Both the position numbers and the translations under genes were made by a program. Under the pieces are notes generated by a model, which did not search any database, was not told the origin of the DNA, and saw only the letters and a program-made list of their open reading frames with translations. Shown one piece after another: positions 1-5,435 of a stretch of 29,145 nucleotides of DNA. How positions within the stretch are numbered: the stretch's first letter is position 1; each line of letters starts with the position of its first letter. The DNA is from JAWWAH01 sp033721415 (GTDB lineage Bacteria > Patescibacteriota > Minisyncoccia > Spechtbacterales > 2-12-FULL-38-22): contig JAWWAH010000006.1 in NCBI GenBank assembly GCA_033721415.1, positions 1-29,145 of the forward strand, written 5' to 3'.

Positions 1-1
1 A

Positions 2-391
2 AAATATGGTGTATCTCAAGCTGTTATAGATGCAATGAAGTCTCACCACGAAGAATACCCTTATGAATCTTTGGAGGCTAGAATAGTACAAGCAGCGGAT
101 GCTATATCAGCTGCTCGTCCTGGAGCAAGGAAAGATACAGTTGAAAATTATCTACAGCGATTATCTGAATTAGAGAATGTAGCCTTATCTTTTGATGGTG
201 TTGAAAAAGCATATGCTATTCAAGCGGGAAGAGAGGTTAGGGTTTTTGTAACCCCAGATAAGGTTGATGATTATGCGGCTAAAAAAATGGCCCGCAGTAT
301 AGCTAACAGAATTCAGGAAGATCTCAAATATCCTGGGGAAGTAAAAGTTACCCTTATACGAGAAACAAGAATTGTGGATTACGCACGCTAA
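2..391 (+). CDS. rny: RNase Y, C-terminal fragment (5' end outside window)
   Basis: RNase Y is a membrane-anchored HD-superfamily endoribonuclease that starts mRNA decay. The reading frame is open to the left edge, so the first in-frame ATG at 35 is internal; codons before it read KYGVSQAVIDA. The visible 129 residues are the end of the HD domain (the HHEEYP segment resembles the family's HHED/E motif) followed by the conserved tail: VQAADAISAARPGAR, then FDGVEKAYAIQAGREVRV, ending in the family signature VTLIRETR. The KH domain and N-terminal membrane helix lie outside the window. It ends at TAA 389-391, 10 bases before a strong terminator. In many bacteria rny is followed by ymdB, as here, which supports both calls. 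Nothing looks degraded. Confidence 0.95.
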   Translation, partial: KYGVSQAVIDAMKSHHEEYPYESLEARIVQAADAISAARPGARKDTVENYLQRLSELENVALSFDGVEKAYAIQAGREVRVFVTPDKVDDYAAKKMARSIANRIQEDLKYPGEVKVTLIRETRIVDYAR

Positions 392-401
392 TAAACAAGA
401 T

Positions 402-432
402 AAAAAAATCCCGCGTGTGCGGGATTTTTTTT
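402..432 (+). terminator. Rho-independent terminator after rny
   Basis: A 7-bp GC-rich stem (ATCCCGC / GCGGGAT) with a GTGT loop sits between an A-run and a run of eight T, beginning 10 bases after the rny stop. The flanking A and T runs make it able to work in both directions. It lies in front of the ymdB start, so ymdB is either expressed by read-through or from a promoter too close to see. Confidence 0.9.
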
Positions 433-449
433 ATAAACTAAAGAAATTT

Positions 450-1271
450 ATGAAGATATTATTTTTTGGTGATATTTTTGGTAGGCCTGGAAGAAATTTT
501 CTAAAAGACAATCTTTTAGACCTAAAAAAGAAACACAAGCCAGATTTTGTTATAGCAAATGTAGAGAATATGGCTCATGGTAGGGGAGTGACCAAGAACA
601 CCCTTAACGAACTTAATGAAATTGGGATTTTTGATGCTTATACATCGGGAGATCATATATGGGATACAGAGGTAGCAAAAGAATTAGTTAAAGATTCTTC
701 TAATGCGCTGCTAAGGCCCCATAATCTAAGCGGAAAGCAACCTGGAAAGGGTCATATGGTTGTACAGAATGGCCTCAAGCGCTTGTTAGTTGTTAATCTG
801 ATAGGAGAGGTCTTCATGGATAAACTAGAGGCTTCTAGCCCATTTCATGGGCTAGACAACATACTTGATATGTATACTATTGACCCCGAGGAAGAAGAAA
901 AAGAGCTTATAGACGGTATCTTTGTAGATTTTCACGCAGAAGCTACATCTGAAAAAAGGGTTTTGGGATTTTACGCAGATGGCAGGGTTTCAGTACTTGC
1001 AGGAACTCATACCCACGTACCTACGAGCGATGAACAGATATTACCTAAAGGAACAGCCTATGTTACAGATGTAGGCATGGTGGGCCCATATAATTCGAGC
1101 ATAGGTTTGGATGCTACTGGCCTGATTGAAGAATACCTTACAGGAGTCAAGCAAAAGAGAGAGATAGGAGATGATCCTAGTGTTGAGATCGGTGCAATAG
1201 TTGTTGAACTTGGTAAAGATGGTCTTGCAAAAAATATAGAACACATTAGAGAGATTATTACGCTAGATTAA
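450..1271 (+). CDS. ymdB: YmdB/TIGR00282-family metallophosphoesterase
   Basis: A 273-residue member of the YmdB-like calcineurin-type phosphoesterase family, which uses a dinuclear metal centre; Bacillus YmdB hydrolyses 2',3'-cyclic nucleotides and affects biofilm and motility decisions. Family motifs appear in order: GDIFGRPGR near the N-terminus (metal ligand D8), VENMAHGRGVT (E39, N40), SGDHIWD (D68, H69), DFHAEATSEK, and GTHTHVPTSDE with its paired His ligands. The length is usual for the family. I chose ATG 450 because the protein begins MKILFFGD as expected; the longer frame from 372 would translate straight through the rny terminator. One oddity is Asp68 where the common motif has Asn (GNH), an expected metal ligand. 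It sits directly after rny, the usual neighbour. Confidence 0.93.
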   Translation: MKILFFGDIFGRPGRNFLKDNLLDLKKKHKPDFVIANVENMAHGRGVTKNTLNELNEIGIFDAYTSGDHIWDTEVAKELVKDSSNALLRPHNLSGKQPGKGHMVVQNGLKRLLVVNLIGEVFMDKLEASSPFHGLDNILDMYTIDPEEEEKELIDGIFVDFHAEATSEKRVLGFYADGRVSVLAGTHTHVPTSDEQILPKGTAYVTDVGMVGPYNSSIGLDATGLIEEYLTGVKQKREIGDDPSVEIGAIVVELGKDGLAKNIEHIREIITLD

Positions 1272-1309
1272 TTAGTTTTTATAAAAATCCCCAAAAAGCC
1301 TTTATTTAC

Positions 1310-1338
1310 TTGCTTTTACAGTTTATGAAATATATAAT
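1310..1338 (+). promoter_or_regulatory. Candidate sigma-70-type promoter for the HU gene
   Basis: TTGCTT at 1310-1315 and a perfect TATAAT at 1333-1338 are separated by 17 bases, 57 bases ahead of the HU ATG at 1395. The -35 is only a partial match, but the spacing and -10 are ideal and the position, between ymdB and the HU gene, fits. Confidence 0.55.
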
Positions 1339-1394
1339 ATAAATATATGCATAAAGGTCGTTTTGCATAGAATATACGTAATTTGAAAAATGTC

Positions 1395-1667
1395 ATGACA
1401 AAAGATGAATTGCTAGATTCGTTAGCAAACAAAGCTGGCGTAACAAAGAAAGATGCAAACGAAGTACTCAATGCCTTTACAGACACTGTAACTGATGCAT
1501 TGGTGAAGGGTGACACCGTTACTCTTACCGGTTTTGGCACATTTTCGGTATCTCACCGAAAGGCTCGCCAGGGTGTAAACCCAGCAACCGGAGAAAAGCT
1601 TCAAATTCCTGCAATGGATGTACCAAAGTTCAAAGCAGGCAAGACTTTGAAAGAAGCTGTAAAATAG
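1395..1667 (+). CDS. HU-family DNA-binding protein
   Basis: A 90-residue HU/IHF-family nucleoid protein, the standard HU length. It begins MTKDELLDSLA (the helical dimerisation half), followed by the hallmark GDTVTLTGFGTFSVSHRKAR and the arm motif GVNPATGEKLQIPA, ending in FKAGKTLKEAVK. The arm contains the conserved NP(A)TG with the proline that intercalates in DNA. HU binds DNA as a dimer without strong sequence preference, bending and compacting it. I chose ATG 1395 over the TTG at 1383 because it gives the canonical N-terminus and length. It appears monocistronic: a good promoter candidate lies upstream and two palindromes, one a strong terminator, begin at its stop codon. Confidence 0.95.
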   Translation: MTKDELLDSLANKAGVTKKDANEVLNAFTDTVTDALVKGDTVTLTGFGTFSVSHRKARQGVNPATGEKLQIPAMDVPKFKAGKTLKEAVK

Positions 1668-1722
1668 GAACAGAGCTCTGTTCTATAACAAAAACCGCCT
1701 TAAGGCGGTTTTTGTTATAGAA
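1668..1722 (+). terminator. Tandem perfect palindromes ending the HU gene; bidirectional terminator
   Basis: The first palindrome, GAACAGAGCTCTGTTC (1668-1683), starts one base after the HU stop codon. It shares its last bases with a second, 42-base perfect palindrome (1681-1722), centred on CCGCCTTAAGGCGG and flanked by AAAAA and TTTTT. The second is a textbook Rho-independent terminator usable on either strand. Confidence 0.85.
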
Positions 1723-1786
1723 TTAAACAATAAACCCACCTTTCTTTGCCGGTTGCTTATTAAGAGAGAAGGTGATTATGTTGCAA

Positions 1787-1814
1787 TATAAAAGCCCCGC
1801 TGTATAAGCAGGGC
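1787..1814 (-). terminator. Rho-independent terminator of the minus-strand 73-residue gene
   Basis: Read on the minus strand, GCCCTGCT / AGCGGGGC forms an 8-bp stem (one G-U pair) with a short loop, followed by TTTTAT. On the plus strand the same pair is a C-A mismatch, which argues that the minus strand is the functional one. It lies about 47 bases beyond the stop of the gene at 1861-2082. Confidence 0.7.
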
Positions 1815-1860
1815 AGGGAAGAGTAATCAGGATTAATTATCGGCACTTTATAGCATAATA

Positions 1861-2082
1861 CTATTTACTTCCGCTGTATTCGTCGGCAATCTCTGATATT
1901 CTTGCTTGCTCTTCATCTGTGATTGCACGTTCTTTCCCGTCACTTTCTAGTACTCGCCCACCGATTTTTACATCTGCATGCCCACAATCATATAATACAC
2001 CCGCTCTTTGAATAGATAGCCAAAGCTTTTTATTATTGCATAGCATAAGATAAAGTGGAAAGTCCTTGTTTTCTATACCCAT
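1861..2082 (-). CDS. Small hypothetical protein (73 residues)
   Basis: I do not recognise this protein. It is soluble, with no membrane segment or signal peptide: an N-terminal half with KLWLSIQRAGVLYDCGHADV, a middle IGGRVLESDGKERAI, and an acidic helical C-terminus. Two cysteines or metal motifs in pairs are not present (Cys15 and Cys33 are isolated). It is probably real because it has a good ribosome binding site (AGGAAGGG, about 7 bases before ATG on the minus strand) and its own terminator at 1787-1814. It stands alone between the HU gene and the palindromic element. Confidence 0.6.
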   Translation of the reverse strand: MGIENKDFPLYLMLCNNKKLWLSIQRAGVLYDCGHADVKIGGRVLESDGKERAITDEEQARISEIADEYSGSK

Positions 2083-2144
2083 TTAGCACCCTTCCTTTTG
2101 GAGCTAAATTTATATTATCAAAGATGTACATTTTGTAAACAAGA

Positions 2145-2300
2145 CTCCTTAGTTAAGTGAAGTATCGGGCGTCAGCTCACTAAGTCCAAACTACGTCCTT
2201 CGGACTCATTTTCGCTAAGTGGCTCCCTGCCTACCGACAGGCAGGCACCCCAGGCTCCTTCGCTTCACTCAGTCTGCCTTTCTATTTTCTTCACCTCTAG
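2145..2300. repeat. Palindrome-rich intergenic element (REP-like)
   Basis: A noticeably more GC-rich stretch in an AT-rich neighbourhood with nested inverted repeats: CTGCCTaccgacAGGCAG around 2227-2246, GTCCttcgGAC near 2196-2206, and the related phrases CTCACTAAGTCC, CGCTAAGTGGCTCC and CTTCGCTTCACTCAG. There is no convincing reading frame. Similar palindromic filler occurs between genes in Parcubacteria-type genomes from memory, but copy number in this genome cannot be judged from one window. Limits are approximate. Confidence 0.5.
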
Positions 2301-2359
2301 CTATATATCAAAAACAAAGGGAGCATACCATTTAAGACATACTCCCTTTAGATTAACAG

Positions 2360-2431
2360 AGCGGGTGATGGGAATCGAACCCACATCCTCAGCTTGGAAG
2401 GCTGATATAATAGCCATTATACGACACCCGC
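2360..2431 (-). tRNA. tRNA-Gly (anticodon TCC)
   Basis: On the minus strand the gene starts GCGGGTG and ends CACCCGC plus discriminator T, giving a 7-bp acceptor stem. The anticodon loop CTTCCAA sits on the stem CAGC/GCTG with anticodon TCC, and the T arm has GTGGGTTCGATTCCCAT. The D-arm ATAATGGCTATTA is the same as in well-known bacterial glycine tRNAs. U at the discriminator position is usual for tRNA-Gly. CCA is not encoded, so it must be added by a nucleotidyltransferase. Confidence 0.95.
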
Positions 2432-2489
2432 TTATTGCTTATTGTATATTGTAAAACTAGATCAATCAATTCTTTCATCGCGCATTTTG

Positions 2490-2561
2490 TCGGGGTGCCG
2501 AGAATCGAACTCGAGTCTCACGCTCCCAAAGCGCGTATAATAGCCATTATACTACACCCCG
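2490..2561 (-). tRNA. tRNA-Pro (anticodon TGG)
   Basis: On the minus strand the gene starts CGGGGTG and ends CACCCCG plus discriminator A. The anticodon arm is CGCGC-TTTGGGA-GCGTG with anticodon TGG, and the T loop is TTCGATT. CCA is not encoded. Its D-arm is almost identical to that of the neighbouring tRNA-Gly. The acceptor helix is continued by 8 perfectly complementary bases outside the gene (2483-2490 with 2562-2569, the first overlapping the discriminator), so the precursor could form a 15-bp end helix. The two tRNA genes lie 58 bases apart in the same direction and may be co-transcribed, with Pro first. Confidence 0.95.
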
Positions 2562-2670
2562 ACAAAATGAACGAATAGCATGCGCATACAATACAAACAA
2601 AACATCCCACTCCTTATCAGTATAGCGCAGTATATAATTAATCCTTAGATATTATATAAAAAATACAATA

Positions 2671-2713
2671 AAAAATCAAGCAATACATTGATAAGATGCG
2701 CTGCTTGATTTTT
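2671..2713 (-). terminator. Terminator after the minus-strand HTH gene
   Basis: A 12-bp perfect stem, AAAAATCAAGCA / TGCTTGATTTTT, with a 19-base loop. On the minus strand it is followed by a further T-rich run and starts just after the stop of the HTH gene at 2719. It would separate the HTH transcript from the tRNAs. Confidence 0.7.
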
Positions 2714-2718
2714 AAGTA

Positions 2719-2943
2719 TTAAACAATGTCCAATGTGTTTTTTGGACCATCTAACTTCCTTAGAAAGTTTTCTATATCTGAAGCTTTGTATATGCGATAG
2801 TTGTTTATTGGGTTTCTCTTTGCTTTTAACTTACCTTTTTTATCCCAGTTTCGCATTGTTAGTGGAGTCACTCCCAGGATATATGCAGCTTCGCCTACAG
2901 TATAGAATCTTTTGTTTGCTAACTTTCTTGCGTTTATAGCCAT
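2719..2943 (-). CDS. Small MerR/excisionase-like helix-turn-helix protein
   Basis: A 74-residue DNA-binding protein consisting of little more than one winged helix-turn-helix. YTVGEAAYILGVTPLTMRNW forms the helix-turn-helix (about residues 14-33), KKGKLKAKRNPINNYRIY the wing (about 35-52), and KASDIENFLRKL the closing helix. This is the architecture of the BldC / MerR-N-terminal / excisionase (HTH_17) group, with no effector or dimerisation domain. Targets are unknown. It is transcribed away from the ATPase operon, with which it shares the 357-bp divergent intergenic region, so it is a candidate regulator of that region; that is inference from position only. Confidence 0.85.
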   Translation of the reverse strand: MAINARKLANKRFYTVGEAAYILGVTPLTMRNWDKKGKLKAKRNPINNYRIYKASDIENFLRKLDGPKNTLDIV

Positions 2944-3300
2944 AGAATTTATTAATGTTTTTATATCTTAATTATCATTCTTTATTAAGGTCTATGAATA
3001 TTTTAACATATACTACAGTAAGTAGTCTAGTTTAATATTTTTAATTTATTTACAGTACTTCAAATGCTTTATTTTAGGCAGAACTCGGGTATGATTGGAA
3101 ATATCCGTTAATATTTTCCCCACTTTTTCCCCACTTTTCCACATATAAAATATTGAAAATTATATAAAAAATTTTCATAGAACATTTCTCATAGGTTAAT
3201 CATCCCTAAATAGAGCCTTTTATCCACATTGGTTTCATGGATAAAGGGCTCTATTTGCAGTATACTGGAACTTAAGGGGGTATTTAATATAGTTTATATA
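2944..3300. other. Divergent 357-bp intergenic region with DnaA-box-like 9-mers
   Basis: No gene is visible. It contains TTTTCCCCA at 3114-3122 and 3125-3133, TTTTCCACA at 3135-3143 (spaced 11 and 10 bases apart, one helical turn) and a perfect TTATCCACA at 3220-3228. TTWTNCACA is the accepted DnaA-box form; the last two match it. An AT-rich run (3144-3180) follows the triplet, and a long inverted repeat (3208-3256) follows that. Either a DnaA-controlled regulatory region or a replication-origin-like site is possible; no dnaA or dnaN gene lies in the window. Confidence 0.4.
3208..3256 (+). promoter_or_regulatory. 19-bp inverted repeat in the leader of the ATPase operon
   Basis: AAATAGAGCCTTTTATCCA (3208-3226) pairs with TGGATAAAGGGCTCTATTT (3238-3256), leaving an 11-base loop; the only irregularity is one G-U pair. 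There is no T-run after it, so it is not an ordinary terminator. Its 3' edge lies 44 bases before the first operon start at 3301. It could be a 5' mRNA stabilising stem, an attenuator half, or a protein binding site. Confidence 0.65.
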
Positions 3301-4107
3301 ATGGAAGTAAAAAAAATAATTGGAATGAGTCTGATGGGGGTGTTTCTTTTTGCGAACACTTTTGTAGTCGCAGATTTTTCAGAAGGCTTCCAATCTGATG
3401 AAGATATAGCCGTAGGATCTTTGGTTAGTGTTAATGAGAACAACGAAGAGTTGGTTACTGTTGCTAATATAAATAATGCTAGCAATTTAATAGGGGTAGC
3501 AGTAAGTAGAGATTCAAGTTCTTTGTACTTTACAAGTACTTCTGATGAAACAGTTGCGGTAGCAACGACAGGGGAGGCTAGTGTGTTTGTTTCTGATTTA
3601 CAGGGACCCATATCTCCAGGAGACAAGATATCCGTTTCTCCAATAAATGGTGTTGGGCAAAAAGCAACAGCGTTAGGGGAGGTTGTTGTTGGCGTAGCAA
3701 AAAGTGGGCTAGGGGACGACAACATAGAGCAATCTATAGATGTTGAATTTGCTGATGGTGTAAGGAGTGTGAATATAGGTGTTGTTAGAGCTTCAATAAA
3801 TGTTCATAATTATATCCCAGATCAAGAAGAAAGAACACTTCTATCTTCTATACAAAATACCGCACAAGCTATTGCAGGAAAACCAGTAACAATGGCAAAA
3901 GCTCTTATATCGTCAGCCATACTAATAGCAACACTTATGGTTGTGATTGTGACCATGGGCAGTAGCATACAAGGAAGCATGGTTTCGCTAGGAAGGAACC
4001 CTCTTGCTAAAAAGACTATTATATCAAGCATGGTTAAAATAATACTCTTTGGAACCCTAGTATTGGGAGCTGGAGGAACAATGGCATATTTAATATTAAT
4101 AAGTTAA
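3301..4107 (+). CDS. Atypical ATP synthase c-like membrane protein with secreted N-terminal domain
   Basis: 268 residues; ordinary c subunits have about 75-90. In order: signal peptide (about 1-24, ending VVA), a beta-rich domain that should lie outside the cell (about 33-175), then a two-helix hairpin (about 200-220 and 240-267) joined by SLGRNPLAKK. The GRNP turn matches the cytoplasmic loop that binds gamma/epsilon in c subunits, and the topology agrees. The ion-binding carboxylate is missing: it lies 20 residues after the loop Arg in E. coli and Bacillus, and here that residue is Thr252; helix 2 has no Asp or Glu at all, only Lys246. The secreted domain resembles the C-terminal domain of the giant protein at 9640-17241. 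I start at ATG 3301 because it gives a clean signal peptide; the frame from 3229 begins inside the hairpin loop. First gene of the operon. The c-like call is by motif and position. Confidence 0.72.
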   Translation: MEVKKIIGMSLMGVFLFANTFVVADFSEGFQSDEDIAVGSLVSVNENNEELVTVANINNASNLIGVAVSRDSSSLYFTSTSDETVAVATTGEASVFVSDLQGPISPGDKISVSPINGVGQKATALGEVVVGVAKSGLGDDNIEQSIDVEFADGVRSVNIGVVRASINVHNYIPDQEERTLLSSIQNTAQAIAGKPVTMAKALISSAILIATLMVVIVTMGSSIQGSMVSLGRNPLAKKTIISSMVKIILFGTLVLGAGGTMAYLILIS

Positions 4108-4111
4108 AAAC

Positions 4112-4981
4112 GTGAGTCAAATATTACTACTACTTATAGGCATTTTGATTTTTCTTCTTCTCTCTGCCGCCGCAGTGTTTCTTTACTATAGAAGGTTAAA
4201 TTCAAGCGAAGACGTCCTAGAAAACAATAGTCAAGAGGGGAGCGCACCATCTGTTAATGTTTCACAATCCTATATACAGGATCTTGAAAGCATGCTTCAA
4301 AAAGCTTTTGAGGATGCTGCGAAATCAGCAACAGCAAGATTAGAAACAGAATTTAAAAGTACTTTAACTGAACTTGTGCAACAAAATGATGCTCTTGTAC
4401 AATCTGTAAAACAGCTTGAGGATAGTTTTGTAAATGAGTTTAGATCATCGGTAGGAAACATGCAAAGCGAACTCGTGCAGAACTTATCTGCTGCAGTCCA
4501 GCAAATAAACACTAAGAGCAATGAAATGGCTGTTGCTGTCCAATCTCTAGAAGAGGCGACCAAGAATAAAATAGAGCAAGCTCTAGCTAGTGTTGTTGGC
4601 AATATAGAGAGCGAACTTTCCGGCACAGGATCTAATATCAAAACACAACTAAAGGAGTCTGTGCTTTCTGCTGTAGAAGAAGAAGTTGCAGGTTTTAAAA
4701 GTGCTATAGACCAAGCAAGGCAAGAAACTGTGCAATCGCTTACTCAAATATATCAGGGCGTAGAAGAAGAGAAACAAGAACTTGAGGCAAAGATGAGAAA
4801 AGAGGTAGAGAGCAGAAGGAAGAAAATGCTTTCTAAAATAGATGATAGAATCAATGATGTAATAGTACAATTCTTAGTAGAAAACCTAGGAGACTCTCTG
4901 GACTTAAATGATCAGCAAGAGTACATATTTAAGATGCTTGAAGAAAACAAAGAGGAACTAAAAAAAGAAATACATGGATAA
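4112..4981 (+). CDS. atpF: ATP synthase b-like peripheral stalk subunit, extended
   Basis: 289 residues, against about 155-175 for a normal b subunit. One N-terminal membrane helix (about 4-26) is followed by a long, charged, Gln/Glu/Lys-rich helical region predicted as coiled coil (about 55-245). The C-terminal part, KKMLSKIDDRINDVIVQFLVENLGDSLDLN, resembles the delta-binding end of b subunits. It begins with GTG 4 bases after the c-like stop and its end overlaps the delta start by 8 bases, placing it exactly where atpF belongs. The extra length would put the F1 head farther from the membrane or let the stalk hold another partner. Repetitive coiled coil makes the family call weaker than the position does. 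Confidence 0.75.
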   Translation: MSQILLLLIGILIFLLLSAAAVFLYYRRLNSSEDVLENNSQEGSAPSVNVSQSYIQDLESMLQKAFEDAAKSATARLETEFKSTLTELVQQNDALVQSVKQLEDSFVNEFRSSVGNMQSELVQNLSAAVQQINTKSNEMAVAVQSLEEATKNKIEQALASVVGNIESELSGTGSNIKTQLKESVLSAVEEEVAGFKSAIDQARQETVQSLTQIYQGVEEEKQELEAKMRKEVESRRKKMLSKIDDRINDVIVQFLVENLGDSLDLNDQQEYIFKMLEENKEELKKEIHG

Positions 4982-5435
4982 TGGGACTAAAATAAAACTT
5001 CCCTCCTTCATAAGCTCTCACGAGCAGGTGTATTTTTATATACAAGAGCTTAATAGAAATAGATCTTCTGTGGCAAACCAAGAAAAAATTAAAGAGCCTC
5101 TCCGCTCCTATTTGATAGGGCTATCAGAAACAGATGAGATTTCAGCAACGCTTATCGATAATTTTTTAGAAGTTCTTATAGAGACTAAGGAGAATGCTCC
5201 TCGTTTTCACGTGGTATTTGCTGACTATCCAGAGCGTGAAATTAGGACAAAAATAACATCGTGGTTTAGAAATAACATACACCCAAGAGCTCTTATTTCC
5301 TTCCGTTATGATAGTTTATTGGTGGGAGGTTTGGTTGTTAGAAGCAGGAATAAAATATTTGATTTTTCTTTTAGAAACAAACTACAAAATTCAAAATTAA
5401 AACCTGTAGATATACTAGAAAATGTTGCAAAGTAA
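4974..5435 (+). CDS. atpH: ATP synthase delta-like subunit
   Basis: 153 residues, slightly short for delta/OSCP (about 175-180). The N-terminal two thirds is poorly conserved and helical. The C-terminal segment SFRYDSLLVGGLVVRSRNKI followed by FDFSFRNKL matches the family's ending, in which a GG(F/L)-V-x-R strand pair precedes a D-x-S-x-R-x-(R/K)-L motif. In ATP synthases delta ties the tip of the alpha/beta head to the b stalk. It overlaps b-like upstream (8 bases) and alpha downstream (14 bases), so translation is coupled with both. Identity rests on the C-terminal motif plus gene order. Confidence 0.82.
   Translation: MDNGTKIKLPSFISSHEQVYFYIQELNRNRSSVANQEKIKEPLRSYLIGLSETDEISATLIDNFLEVLIETKENAPRFHVVFADYPEREIRTKITSWFRNNIHPRALISFRYDSLLVGGLVVRSRNKIFDFSFRNKLQNSKLKPVDILENVAK

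Noticed and set aside
372..449. Longer N-terminus for the YmdB-like protein starting at 372.
   Set aside because: It would translate through the rny stop region and its terminator hairpin, and the family N-terminus begins exactly at ATG 450.
1383..1394. TTG start for HU four codons upstream.
   Set aside because: ATG 1395 gives the canonical 90-residue HU.
2145..2300. CRISPR-like array.
   Set aside because: Repeated phrases are short and irregular with no constant repeat-spacer period; no cas genes are in the window.
3229..3300. Upstream start for the c-like protein at 3229.
   Set aside because: It begins in the loop and right arm of the inverted repeat and would put 24 extra residues before a clean signal peptide starting at 3301.
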